In this document: positions 50,915 to 59,640 of the stretch, one piece after another
How positions within the stretch are numbered: position 1 is the stretch's first letter
How the letters are laid out: each line of letters opens with the position of its first letter
Assembly (NCBI RefSeq): GCF_036961565.1
Contig: NZ_JBAMDD010000020.1
Span: 1-64,000 of the forward strand
Direction of reading: 5' to 3'
Source of the DNA: Chitinimonas sp036961565
GTDB lineage: Bacteria > Pseudomonadota > Gammaproteobacteria > Burkholderiales > Chitinimonadaceae
DNA: 64,000 nt
Notes under the pieces: model-generated
The model's input: the letters and a program-made list of their open reading frames with translations, nothing else
Told to the model about the DNA's origin: nothing
Databases searched by the model: none
Made by a program: the position numbers and the translations under genes

Positions 50915-52030
50915 ATGCATCAAGCCGTCATCACCGGCACCGGTCTCTATACGCCGCCGCAAGTCATCAGCAACGAAGAGCTGGTGGCCAGCTTCAATGA
51001 ATATGTCCGCCTGCAGAACACGGCCAACGCCGAGCGCATCGCTGCTGGCGAGCTGGAGCCCATGGCAGAGAGCTCGGTGGAGTTCATCGAAAAGGCCTCG
51101 GGCATCAAGCAGCGCCACGTGGTGGACAAGGCCGGCATCCTGGACCCGAAGCGGATGTGCCCGCAGATTGCCCCGCGTGGCAACGAGGAACTGTCGGTCA
51201 TGGCCGAGATGGCAGTGGCCGCCGCGCGCGAAGCCCTGGCCAGGGCAGGCAGGACCGCTGCCGACATTGATGGCGTGATCTGTGCCGCCAGCAATATGCA
51301 GCGCGCCTACCCGGCCATGTCGGTCGAGATACAGCAGGCACTGGGCATACAGGGCTGGGCCTTTGACATGAACGTGGCTTGCTCCAGCGCGACCTTTGGG
51401 CTGGAACAGGCGGCCAATGCCATCCGTACCGGTAGCGCCCGTGCCGTGCTGATGCTCAACCCGGAAATCTGCTCGGCCCATCTGGAGTGGCGCGACCGTG
51501 ATTGCCACTTCATCTTTGGCGATGTCTGCACCGCCGTGGTGGTGGAGCGTGCCGAACTGGCCCAGGTAAAGGGCTACGAGATACTGGGCACACGCCTGGC
51601 CACGGTGTTCTCCAACAATATCCGCAACAATGCCGGGTTTCTGAATCGGGCCGAGGACAAAACGGGCGACCTGCGCGACAAGCTGTTCGTGCAGGAGGGC
51701 CGCAAGGTCTTCAAGGAAGTCTGCCCCATGGTGGCCGAGCATATCGCCAGCCACCTGGGCCAATTGGGGCTGGCACCTGCAGCGGTGCGCCGCTTCTGGC
51801 TGCATCAAGCCAATCTGAGCATGAACCTGCTGATTGCCAAACGGCTGCTGGAGCGTGACCCCACGGCCGAGGAGGCGCCGGTGATTCTGGATCGTTATGC
51901 CAATACCTCCAGCGCTGGTTCCATTATTGCCTTCCATCTGCATGGCGATCTGCCACCGGGCGAGGTGGGGGTGATATCGAGCTTCGGGGCCGGCTATTCG
52001 GTCGGAAGCGTTGTAGTAAGGAAGCAATAG
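50915..52030 (+). CDS. FabH-like beta-ketoacyl-ACP synthase III
   Basis: 371 residues from the ATG with AAAGG upstream. Thiolase fold with catalytic Cys in DMNVACSSATFG, His in RFWLHQANLSMN and Asn in RYANTSSAGS. It is about 50 residues longer than housekeeping FabH (~317), with an insert near NTANAERIAAGELEPMAESS. It matches the FabH-like class that, in Pseudomonas (PA3286, as I recall), feeds medium-chain acyl-CoA into fatty acid synthesis. It stands alone, with no fab cluster nearby. Confidence 0.93.
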   Translation: MHQAVITGTGLYTPPQVISNEELVASFNEYVRLQNTANAERIAAGELEPMAESSVEFIEKASGIKQRHVVDKAGILDPKRMCPQIAPRGNEELSVMAEMAVAAAREALARAGRTAADIDGVICAASNMQRAYPAMSVEIQQALGIQGWAFDMNVACSSATFGLEQAANAIRTGSARAVLMLNPEICSAHLEWRDRDCHFIFGDVCTAVVVERAELAQVKGYEILGTRLATVFSNNIRNNAGFLNRAEDKTGDLRDKLFVQEGRKVFKEVCPMVAEHIASHLGQLGLAPAAVRRFWLHQANLSMNLLIAKRLLERDPTAEEAPVILDRYANTSSAGSIIAFHLHGDLPPGEVGVISSFGAGYSVGSVVVRKQ

Positions 52031-52144
52031 GTACAACAGCGGGCTCGCCCCGCTGTTTTCACGTTTACGGCTGTGTTACCGTCTCGCGCCATGCGGAATC
52101 GCCGCATTGCCGGGTTGCTGCTTAGGGAAAACCCTAGGGAGTCT

Positions 52145-52185
52145 CTGGATAAATCTCTCGTAAGGTGTGCCGGGGATTTATCCAG
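52145..52185 (+). promoter_or_regulatory. Hairpin in the leader of the first peptide-binding-protein gene
   Basis: CTGGATAAATC (52145-52155) and GATTTATCCAG (52175-52185) are perfect 11-bp inverted repeats with a 19-nt loop, 47 nt before the ATG at 52233. An operator or leader structure is possible; no U-tract follows. Confidence 0.5.
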
Positions 52186-52232
52186 GGGCTTCCCGACCCG
52201 GTCTGCAAAACTCACCCACGAGGATGAACTAC

Positions 52233-53819
52233 ATGAAGCGTCTTACCGTGTTGTCGTTCGCACTTGCCGCCACCTTTGCCGCCACTGCCGGCCAAGCGGC
52301 TATGCTCAAGTACTGTTCTGAAGGTAGCCCCGAGGGTTTCGACCCCGGTCAGTTCACGTCCGGCACCACGATGGATGCCACTGCACAGGCCATCTACAAC
52401 CGTCTGGTGCAGTTCGAGCGTGGTGGCACCAAGGTTGTCCCCGCCCTGGCTGAATCCTGGACCATCAGCCCCGATGGCCTGCAGTACACCTTCAAGCTGC
52501 GCCGTGGCGTGAAGGTACATACCACCGAATACTTCAAGCCGACGCGCGATTTCAACGCCGACGACATCGTCTTCACCTACGAGCGGATGATCAACAAGGA
52601 GCACCCGTTCCGTAAGGCCTATCCCACCGAGTTCCCCTACGCCACCGACATGGGCCTGGATGAGAACATCGCCAAGGTGGAAAAGCTGGACGACCTGACC
52701 GTCAAGTTCACCCTGAAGAAGGTGGACGCCCCCTTCCTGCAAAATATCGCCATGGACTTCGCCTCGGTGCTGTCGGCTGAATACGCCAACCAGCTGCTGA
52801 AGGAAGGCAAGCCCACCCAGATCAATACCCTGCCTATCGGCACCGGCCCTTTCGTCTTCAAGAGCTACCAGAAAGACGCCGTGATCCGTTATACGGCCAA
52901 CAAGCAATACTGGAACAAGGCTGATATCAAGCTCGATGGCCTGATCTTCGCCATCACCACCGATGGTGCCGTGCGTGCACAGAAGCTGAAGGCCGGTGAA
53001 TGCGACCTGATGGCGCACCCCAAGCCGGCCGACCTGGCTGGCCTGAAGGCGGACCCGAAGCTGAAGATGATGAACCAGGCTGGCTTCAATGTCGGCTACC
53101 TGGGTTACAACGTTGAACACAAGCCGCTGGACAACGTGGTGGTGCGCCGTGCGTTGGATATGGCCATCAACAAGAAGGCCATCATCGACGCTGTGTACCA
53201 GGGCGCAGGCCAGGTTGCCAGCAACCCCATGCCACCTACCCAATGGTCCTACAACAAGAACCTGAAGGATGCCGCCTACAACCCCGAGATGGCCAAGGCC
53301 ATGCTGGCCAAGGCCGGCGTGAAGGATCTGAGCATCACCCTGTGGGCCATGCCGGTGCAACGTCCCTACAACCCCAACGGCAAGCTGATGGCCGAAATGA
53401 TCCAGGCTGACTGGGCCAAGATCGGCGTCAAGGGCGTTATCACCAGTTACGAGTGGGGTGAGTACCTCAAGCGCGCCAAGAACGGCGAGCACGACACCGT
53501 GCTGGTCGGCTGGACGGGCGACAATGGTGATCCGGACAACTGGCTGGGCACGCTGCTATCCTGTGACGCCGTGGGTGGCAACAACTACTCGCGCTGGTGC
53601 AACAAGGAGTTCAACGATGCCGTGGTCAAGGCCAAGCAGGTGAACGACCAGAAGGAGCGCACCAAGCTGTACGAGAAGGCCCAGGAAGTCTTCAAGCGCG
53701 AAGTGCCTTGGACTACCGTTGCCCACTCGACCGTGTATGTGCCGATGAACAAGAAGGTTGAAGGCTTCAAGGTCAGCCCCTTCGGCAATTTCGCCTTCTA
53801 CGGCGTGTCGATCAAGTAA
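52233..53819 (+). CDS. Dipeptide/oligopeptide-binding protein, family 5 (DppA-like), copy 1
   Basis: 528 residues; ATG at 52233 follows GAGGATGAACTAC. Signal peptide ends AGQAAM. Family 5 landmarks: LKYCSEGSPEGFDPGQF, AIYNRLVQFERGGTKVVPALAESW, GTGPFVFKSYQKDAVI and LVGWTGDNGDPDNWLGTLLSC. Paired Cys positions (KYCSEG, GECDLM, LSCDAV, RWCNKEF) match DppA. It would deliver dipeptides, haem or similar ligands to an ABC importer, but no permease or ATPase genes are linked. A strong terminator follows. Confidence 0.95.
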   Translation: MKRLTVLSFALAATFAATAGQAAMLKYCSEGSPEGFDPGQFTSGTTMDATAQAIYNRLVQFERGGTKVVPALAESWTISPDGLQYTFKLRRGVKVHTTEYFKPTRDFNADDIVFTYERMINKEHPFRKAYPTEFPYATDMGLDENIAKVEKLDDLTVKFTLKKVDAPFLQNIAMDFASVLSAEYANQLLKEGKPTQINTLPIGTGPFVFKSYQKDAVIRYTANKQYWNKADIKLDGLIFAITTDGAVRAQKLKAGECDLMAHPKPADLAGLKADPKLKMMNQAGFNVGYLGYNVEHKPLDNVVVRRALDMAINKKAIIDAVYQGAGQVASNPMPPTQWSYNKNLKDAAYNPEMAKAMLAKAGVKDLSITLWAMPVQRPYNPNGKLMAEMIQADWAKIGVKGVITSYEWGEYLKRAKNGEHDTVLVGWTGDNGDPDNWLGTLLSCDAVGGNNYSRWCNKEFNDAVVKAKQVNDQKERTKLYEKAQEVFKREVPWTTVAHSTVYVPMNKKVEGFKVSPFGNFAFYGVSIK

Positions 53820-53838
53820 GCCTGCCTCGGCAATCGGG

Positions 53839-53866
53839 AAAGGACGGGTACGCCCGTCCTTTTTTG
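53839..53866 (+). terminator. Rho-independent terminator
   Basis: Perfect 10-bp stem AAAGGACGGG / CCCGTCCTTT with TACG loop and a U-tract, 20 nt after the stop of the first family 5 gene. Confidence 0.93.
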
Positions 53867-53917
53867 CGTAAGACGATGATTACCTGCTGCATACGCATGC
53901 ACCACGGAGCAAATACG

Positions 53918-55498
53918 ATGAAACTGATCAAATACACGGCTATAGCCCTGGCACTGGCGACTAGCGCCCAGGCCAAGACGCTGGTCTATTGTTCCGAAGC
54001 CTCGCCCGAAGGCTTCGATGGCGGCATGTTTACCGCTGCCGCAACCCATGATGCCTCCACCGAGGCCATCTACAACCGCCTGACCGAGTTCGAAAAAGGC
54101 GGCACCAAGGTCGTACCCGCCCTGGCCGAGAAGTGGGAGGCCAGCAAGGACGGCCTGGAGTACGTCTTCCATCTGCGCCGTGGCGTGAAGTTCCACACCA
54201 CCGAGTGGTTCAAGCCCACCCGTGATTTCAATGCCGACGATGTGCTGTGGACCTTCCAGCGCATGATCGACGACAAGCACCCCGGCGCCAAGGCCAGCCT
54301 GCAGGGCTGGCCCTATGCCGCCGACATGGGCTTCCCCACCCTGATCAAGAAGATCGAAAAGCTCGACCCCTATAAGGTCAAGTTCACCCTGAGCAAGCCT
54401 GAAGCGCCCTTTGTGGCCAACCTGGCCATGGGCTTTGCCGATATCGTGTCGGCCGAGTACGCCATGCAGCTGGACAAGGCTGGCCGTCCCGGCGATATCA
54501 GCCTCAAGCCCATTGGCACCGGCCCCTATGTGTTCAAGCGTTACGAGAAGGGCTCGCAGATACGCTACGACGCCAACCCGACCTTCTGGCGCGGCAAGCC
54601 CGGCAGCGACAAGCTGATCTTCGCCATCACCGAAGACGGTGCCGTGCGTACCCAGAAGCTCAAGCGCGGCGAGTGCAACTTCATGGTCTACCCCAAGCCG
54701 GCCGATATCCCCGGCCTGAAGGCCGACCCCAAGCTGAACGTGCTGCAAACCTCGGCACTGCTGCTGACCTATGTGGCCTTCAATGCCCAGAAGCCCCAGC
54801 TCAAGGACAAGCGCGTGCGTCAGGCGCTGGCACTGGCATTGGACAAGAACGCCATGATCAAGGCCGTGTGGGAAGGCAATGCCTCGCCTGCCCACCTGCC
54901 GCTGCCTTCGCGCATGTGGGGTTACAACAAGGCGATCCCTGCCTACAAGACCGATATCGAAAAGGCCAAGAAGCTGCTGAAGGAAGCCGGCTACCCCAAT
55001 GGCTTCGACCTCAATATCCTGGTGCGTAACGGCAGCAGCGGCTCCAACCCCAACCCCAAGCTGGCCGCCGAAATGCTGCAGGCCGACTGGAAAAAGCTGG
55101 GCGTCAACGTCAAGGTGACGGTGATGGAGTGGGTGGAACTGCAAAAGCGCACCAAGGCTGGTGAGCACGATGTCACCATCTATGGCTGGGCAGGTGACAA
55201 CGGCGACCCCGATAACTTCCTGACCCCCAATCTGAGCTGCTCCGCCGCCGAATCGGGCGAGAACCGCTCGCGCTGGTGCAACAAGGAGTTCGATAAGCTG
55301 ATCGACCAGGCCAAGCGGGTAACCGATCTGAAGGAGCGCACCAAGCTGTACGAAGCCGCCCAGAAGATCTTTATCGAGGAAATGCCCTGGGCCACCCTGG
55401 TGGAGCCGCTGACGACCGTGGCTTTCCAGAAGAACGTCGTGGGTTTCAAGCCCAGCCCGTTCACCAATAACAACTTCGAAAACGTCTCCGTCAAGTAG
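53918..55498 (+). CDS. Dipeptide/oligopeptide-binding protein, family 5 (DppA-like), copy 2
   Basis: 526 residues from the ATG at 53918 after CACGGAGCAAATACG; the frame opens 18 codons earlier inside the previous terminator region. Signal peptide MKLIKYTAIALALATSAQA. It is a close paralog of the preceding gene: VYCSEASPEGFDGGMF, AIYNRLTEFEKGGTKVVPAL, GTGPYVFKRYEKGSQI, and YGWAGDNGDPDNFLTPNLSC align in order. It has its own terminator. Unlinked transport partners are presumably elsewhere and shared by both copies. Confidence 0.95.
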   Translation: MKLIKYTAIALALATSAQAKTLVYCSEASPEGFDGGMFTAAATHDASTEAIYNRLTEFEKGGTKVVPALAEKWEASKDGLEYVFHLRRGVKFHTTEWFKPTRDFNADDVLWTFQRMIDDKHPGAKASLQGWPYAADMGFPTLIKKIEKLDPYKVKFTLSKPEAPFVANLAMGFADIVSAEYAMQLDKAGRPGDISLKPIGTGPYVFKRYEKGSQIRYDANPTFWRGKPGSDKLIFAITEDGAVRTQKLKRGECNFMVYPKPADIPGLKADPKLNVLQTSALLLTYVAFNAQKPQLKDKRVRQALALALDKNAMIKAVWEGNASPAHLPLPSRMWGYNKAIPAYKTDIEKAKKLLKEAGYPNGFDLNILVRNGSSGSNPNPKLAAEMLQADWKKLGVNVKVTVMEWVELQKRTKAGEHDVTIYGWAGDNGDPDNFLTPNLSCSAAESGENRSRWCNKEFDKLIDQAKRVTDLKERTKLYEAAQKIFIEEMPWATLVEPLTTVAFQKNVVGFKPSPFTNNNFENVSVK

Positions 55499-55524
55499 AC
55501 TGGGGTCTACCACGGCAGATCAAG

Positions 55525-55549
55525 CGGCGGCCAGTGGCCGCCGTTTTTT
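55525..55549 (+). terminator. Rho-independent terminator
   Basis: 8-bp stem CGGCGGCC / GGCCGCCG with AGT loop and seven T, 27 nt after the second family 5 gene. Confidence 0.92.
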
Positions 55550-55564
55550 ATGGGAGCCAGCGCC

Positions 55565-56032
55565 ATGCAAGCCCGTATCAGCTTCATCACCCTGGGGGTA
55601 AGCGACCTTGAGCGGGCACGCCGCTTCTATTGCGAGGTCATGGGCTGGCCGCTCTCGCCCAAGAGCCAGGTCGGTGTGGCTTTCTTCCAGCTCAATGGCT
55701 TTGTGCTGGCCTTGTTCCCCGCCGATGCCCTGGCACAGGATGCCGGCCTGGCAGGCGAGGGCGGCCATGCCCGTATCGCTCTGGCTTACAACGTGGCGGT
55801 GCGGGGCGAGGTCGATAGCTTGCTGCAGGAACTGGCCAGCCGAGGCGCCACCATCACCAAGCCCGCTGAAGATACCTTCTGGGGCGGCCGCAATGGCTAT
55901 TTCAGCGACCCCGATGGCTATCTGTGGGAGGTGGCGTGGAACCCCGGGGGGTACCTGGATGCGGAGGGGGACTTCTGGTTTGAGGCACCCGCGGGCAAGA
56001 TAGCCCGTGGCCACGACATCGCCGCCGAGTAG
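55565..56032 (+). CDS. VOC-superfamily (glyoxalase-like) protein
   Basis: 155 residues from the ATG after GGGAGCCAGCGCC. Two beta-alpha-beta-beta-beta halves: ISFITLGVSDLERARRFYCEVMGW and HARIALAYNVAVRGEVDSLL, then GGRNGYFSDPDGYLWEVAWNP. The Glu in WEVAW is the usual metal ligand; the first-position ligand is not the canonical His, so it may be an antibiotic-resistance-like or isomerase-like member rather than glyoxalase I. It stands at the edge of the accessory island that follows. Confidence 0.88.
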   Translation: MQARISFITLGVSDLERARRFYCEVMGWPLSPKSQVGVAFFQLNGFVLALFPADALAQDAGLAGEGGHARIALAYNVAVRGEVDSLLQELASRGATITKPAEDTFWGGRNGYFSDPDGYLWEVAWNPGGYLDAEGDFWFEAPAGKIARGHDIAAE

Positions 56033-56114
56033 CTAATTACGTAGCCGTAGATTGCCGGTCGATTTGGACATGACAGCAAATCAGGCCTCTGGTGACTGGT
56101 GGCTCAGTGAGTGC

Positions 56115-57110
56115 TTAATCTTCCAGGTCGTGGCGGCTGAACAGGACTTCCCAGTGGGTGCCGTCAAACAGCGCGGCACCATCCGGGCCGGCGGTCAGCA
56201 TCCACTTCTTGTCGGGGGAGATATCAATGGCACCAGAGACGAGCTGGACGTTGGCGGGGATCTCCGCTCGTATCAAGACCCCACCGCGCAGTTCCCACAG
56301 GCCGTAGTCGGATCCACACCAGAGCTTGCCCGCGAACCAGGCGATGTCCTTCCAAGGTACGCTGAAATTGCTGTCAGATAACTTTTTCCAGGTATTGCCT
56401 TTGCCAACATAGAGCGAACCCATATTGCCGCCGATATAGACGTTGCCGTCGTCGGCACAGCAGACGTTGTTTAATAGCTCATTGGAGGGGAAACTGCATT
56501 GGGTCCAGTGTTGGCCATCATAATGCCAGACATCGCCTAGGCCGCCGACCGCGTAAATATCGGTTTCAGTAAAGCCTGCAATGTCGGACCACATGTATTT
56601 AAGGCCATTGCCCGGTGTACCAAAATCGGCAGGAACCGGTAAATCCTTGGTAAGGTCTTCCCAAACATCAATATTTGTATGTTTATGCGTACGGCGTGGG
56701 TTGCTAACGGTGTAGATGTTTTGCCCAATACGCGCAACCTGCGTAACGACTGCCGCTAACTCTGAGCCGGGTATATCATCTGGATGCTGATGCTCAACAT
56801 CGTCACGACTCTGGTCGTAACTGTACACTTGGCCGCGCGTATCGACCGCCACATAATTCGGCACAGGCTGTGTATTGAAAGCTAATCTTGCGAATCTGAA
56901 ATTGTTGAATTGCCGGAAATAATACCGCTCCTGTGGAATTGCTTCATCATTGTATGTGAATACAAATCGAATTGCGGGCAAGGAGTCTCTGTGTAGGGGT
57001 TCTTGTTTCTCATACAAAAGGAAGCATTGACGATCGGCTGATCGAATGGCGCAATCGTAAATTGAATAGCCTTGTATTGTGTTTTTCCATGTTTCTTTGG
57101 TGAGAATCAA
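56115..57110 (-). CDS. Propeller-like island protein, paralog D
   Basis: 331 residues with an apparent TTG start; AAGGG lies 7 nt upstream and the N-terminus MILTKETWKNTIQGYSIYDCAI aligns with its paralogs. No signal peptide. Repeating units have the pattern W-h-DGQ-W...l.nVcc.ddGnVYiGG: DVWHYDGQHWTQCSFPSN, CADDGNVYIGGNMGSLYVG, LWCGSDYGLWELRGG. This looks like a six- or seven-bladed beta-propeller. I recognise no named family. Its last ~170 residues are almost identical to paralog C (57271), while the N-terminal halves differ, as expected from duplication with conversion. Part of a T6SS-like toxin island; an immunity or adaptor role is inferred. Confidence 0.8.
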   Translation of the reverse strand: MILTKETWKNTIQGYSIYDCAIRSADRQCFLLYEKQEPLHRDSLPAIRFVFTYNDEAIPQERYYFRQFNNFRFARLAFNTQPVPNYVAVDTRGQVYSYDQSRDDVEHQHPDDIPGSELAAVVTQVARIGQNIYTVSNPRRTHKHTNIDVWEDLTKDLPVPADFGTPGNGLKYMWSDIAGFTETDIYAVGGLGDVWHYDGQHWTQCSFPSNELLNNVCCADDGNVYIGGNMGSLYVGKGNTWKKLSDSNFSVPWKDIAWFAGKLWCGSDYGLWELRGGVLIRAEIPANVQLVSGAIDISPDKKWMLTAGPDGAALFDGTHWEVLFSRHDLED

Positions 57111-57270
57111 AATTTAACCCTTCTTGTTGCCGGTCGCAGGGATGGTCGGTCTGCCATTGAGCATGCCGGAGTATGGGATAGCTTTGGCATTTTTGAGGTT
57201 CTCGTCGCAAGGCTTATCCTGTGTCGCTATCGATATCTACTTGACGGCAATCGTGGTTGCCTGCGAGTAA

Positions 57271-58263
57271 TTAGTCTTCCAGGTCGTGGCGGTTGAATAG
57301 GACTTCCCAAGTGGTGCCGTCAAACAGTGCTGCGCCATCGGGGCCGGCGGTCAGCATCCACTTCTTGTCGGGGGAGATATCAATGGCACCAGAGACGAGC
57401 TGGACGTTGGCGGGGATGTCTGCACGTATCAAGTCCTTACCGCACAGTTCCCACAGGCCGTAGTCCGAGCCGCACCAGAGCTTGCCCGCGAACCAGGCGA
57501 TATCCTTCCAAGGAACGCCGAAATTGCTGTCGCAGAGCTTGGTCCATTGGTTGCCTTTTCCGACGTAGAGCGAACCCATATTGCCGCCGATATAGACATT
57601 GCCGTCGTCGGCACTGCAAACGTTGTACAGCCGTTCGTTGGATGGAAAGCTGCATTGAGTCCAGCGTTGGCCGTCGTAGTGCCAGACATCGCCAGCACCG
57701 CCAACGGCATAGATGTCGGACTCGCTAAAACCGGCAGCGCTCTTCCAGATGTAGTCGCCCATGGGGACATCGCCGTTGGCATAGGCGTGTGGGATGGGTA
57801 GGTCTTTGGTCAGATCTTCCCATTGATTCATACCCAGGCGCTTGTGCATACGACGAGGCCCGCCAACGGTGTAGGCATGCTGTCCAATGCGAACGATTTG
57901 CGTGACGGTGGCGCGTAGATCGGTTCCTGCCAAGCCGATTGGGTGCGGTGCTTCCTCGCGCGTACCAAGGGCATTGAATGAGTAAATCAAGCCGCCGAGA
58001 TCAGCTGCGACGATTTCTGTTTGATCACCTTTGTAAAATGCCATGCGTGCGAAATCAAAATTGCCAAACTCATCGTAAGAGAAGCGCTCAGCCATGTCCT
58101 TTTTAAGACTGACTGACAGGATACGCATCCTGGGCCAGGGATCACGGTGTGGTGTGTCCTGGATTTCATACCCTAGTAACCAGAAACGGGTGTCGGTGCT
58201 GATTGCACAGTCATAGAACGAGAAGCCTGCGCCGAATCTTGCCCAAGTTTTTGCATCGAACAT
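57271..58263 (-). CDS. Propeller-like island protein, paralog C
   Basis: 330 residues starting MFDAKTWARFGAGFSFYDCAI. The layout is as in paralog D: variable N-terminal half (WLLGYEIQDTPHRDPWPR), then KDLPIPHAYANGDVP, DIYAVGGAGDVWHYDGQRW, ADDGNVYIGGNMGSLYVG and AIDISPDKKWMLTAGPDGAALF. The C-terminal region is nearly identical to paralog D at both protein and DNA level. The gap to paralog D is 160 nt with no other gene. No signal peptide, so it is cytoplasmic unless secreted by another route. Function unknown. Confidence 0.8.
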   Translation of the reverse strand: MFDAKTWARFGAGFSFYDCAISTDTRFWLLGYEIQDTPHRDPWPRMRILSVSLKKDMAERFSYDEFGNFDFARMAFYKGDQTEIVAADLGGLIYSFNALGTREEAPHPIGLAGTDLRATVTQIVRIGQHAYTVGGPRRMHKRLGMNQWEDLTKDLPIPHAYANGDVPMGDYIWKSAAGFSESDIYAVGGAGDVWHYDGQRWTQCSFPSNERLYNVCSADDGNVYIGGNMGSLYVGKGNQWTKLCDSNFGVPWKDIAWFAGKLWCGSDYGLWELCGKDLIRADIPANVQLVSGAIDISPDKKWMLTAGPDGAALFDGTTWEVLFNRHDLED

Positions 58264-58372
58264 AATTAACCACTCATGTCTGTGTTAACGGTAGCTTTGA
58301 GCTTGCACCAGATATTGATGCCCCGCGGATTTGAGCCGGGCTGGAATAGGGGGATGGGCGCACGCATAGGGC

Positions 58373-59326
58373 TTACAGCAGGTGCTCCCAGCGCTTGCCG
58401 TCATACACGGTGGCGCCATACATGCCGGCCAGCATCAGCTTGCCATCGCCCACGGCGAGGCGGCCGGAGCAGAATCGCACACCGTCTGGCAGGTCCGGTT
58501 CCACCAGCTTGTCGTTCTCTATGGTCCACAGGCCGTAGTCGGAGGTACACCAGACCTTGCCCTGGTACCAGACCATGTCGCGGAAGGGTAAGCTCAGGTC
58601 GCCGCGATGGATCAGTGTCCAGTTGTTGTCGCTCCCCTTGAGGACGGAGCCGGACTGCGCGCCGATATAGACGTAGCCGTCACCGGCACAGCAGACGTTT
58701 TCCAGGTACATATTGGTGGGCAGTGCACACTGGTGCCATTGCTTGCCATCGAAACGCCAGGCATCGCCGTTACGGCCCACGCAGTAGATATCGTTGGCAT
58801 TGAAACCATCAATTGCGCTGAAGCCGCCTGTGGGCAGTGCTCCATCGCTCTCCGGCGCGGGCATGGTTTTGCGATCGACGATGTTTTCCCATTGATTGGG
58901 GCCAACGCGGCGACAAGCGGTGCGCCACCCACCCACCGCATAGACGTAGCCATCAATTGTCGCGATGCCGTGTGCACCGTTGAACAAAGGCATGTTCTTG
59001 TTGCCGTGCGGGACATCTTGCTCCATACCGCTTACACCGCTGCCCATGACTGCAACCGGCGCACGCAGCGCAAGCATCACCGCTTGCTCATTGGGTTGAT
59101 AGGCGATGCTCAGATGCGGGTTAGCGAAGCCCCGGTACTCCTTCCAATTGAGCAGGGGTTCTCCCTGGTAATCGGGAAAGTAGGCCACCATACGCTTCAA
59201 TGGCTCCTTGTCAGTTCGCTCCTTCTTGATTTCGCTCAAAATAAAGCAATAGCCATTGGTTCTGATCGCGCAATCGTAAACGTGAAAGCCGTCAAAGGCC
59301 TCTGGATAGGTTTCAGACAGCAGCAT
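58373..59326 (-). CDS. Propeller-like island protein, paralog B
   Basis: 317 residues starting MLLSETYPEAFDGFHVYDCAI, with AAAGGAAAAACA before the ATG. It shares the family skeleton (YAVGGWRTACRRVGPNQWENI, DAWRFDGKQWHQCALPTNMYLENVCCAGDGYVYIGAQSGSVLKG written in pieces here), FRDMVWYQGKVWCTSDYGLW and GKLMLAGMYGATVYDGKRW. It is closer to paralog A (61302) than to C and D in the blade reading VYIGAQSG. The family Cys in YDCA and the double Cys in NVCCA are retained. Function unknown. Confidence 0.8.
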   Translation of the reverse strand: MLLSETYPEAFDGFHVYDCAIRTNGYCFILSEIKKERTDKEPLKRMVAYFPDYQGEPLLNWKEYRGFANPHLSIAYQPNEQAVMLALRAPVAVMGSGVSGMEQDVPHGNKNMPLFNGAHGIATIDGYVYAVGGWRTACRRVGPNQWENIVDRKTMPAPESDGALPTGGFSAIDGFNANDIYCVGRNGDAWRFDGKQWHQCALPTNMYLENVCCAGDGYVYIGAQSGSVLKGSDNNWTLIHRGDLSLPFRDMVWYQGKVWCTSDYGLWTIENDKLVEPDLPDGVRFCSGRLAVGDGKLMLAGMYGATVYDGKRWEHLL

Positions 59327-59447
59327 TGTTTTTCCTTTTGACGAATGCGTGAGGGCGGCGCTCGGCTTAGATCGCTGGCAGTTGCTTTGGGATTATGAAT
59401 CGCCCGGTCAAGCAGAGTTTCGGCCTTTTGGGTCATGCCGAGGCCGC

Positions 59448-59597
59448 TTATGGCCATGCTACCGCTGGGGGCGATGATATTGGCTCACCGATGACGAAGC
59501 AGAGCTTGGCGCCCGCTTCACCGGGGATGAAACCGACGTAATTGTTCTGCAAGAGGCGTTGGCAGTCACGGGCGGGGGCGCCTGTTTTGCCTGTCTT
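59448..59597 (-). pseudogene. Startless ORF remnant
   Basis: The 314-nt gap between paralog B and the thioredoxin-like gene contains a stop-to-stop frame of 49 residues with no start codon. It reads protein-like: CQRLLQNNYVGFIPGEAG, then LCFVIGEPISSP. A second frame beginning at 59457 (MAISGLGMTQKAETLLDRAI) overlaps its end, as if a frameshift had split one gene. It may be the 3' remnant of another island gene, but I recognise no parent. Confidence 0.35.
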
Positions 59598-59640
59598 CTA
59601 ATATTGGCTAGGTCTTATGGCCTCTTGCTCCGCAAGATTG

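Noticed and set aside
53798..55513. Minus-strand 571-codon frame opposite the second DppA-like gene
   Set aside because: Shadow of a strongly codon-biased gene, with no ribosome site or motif.
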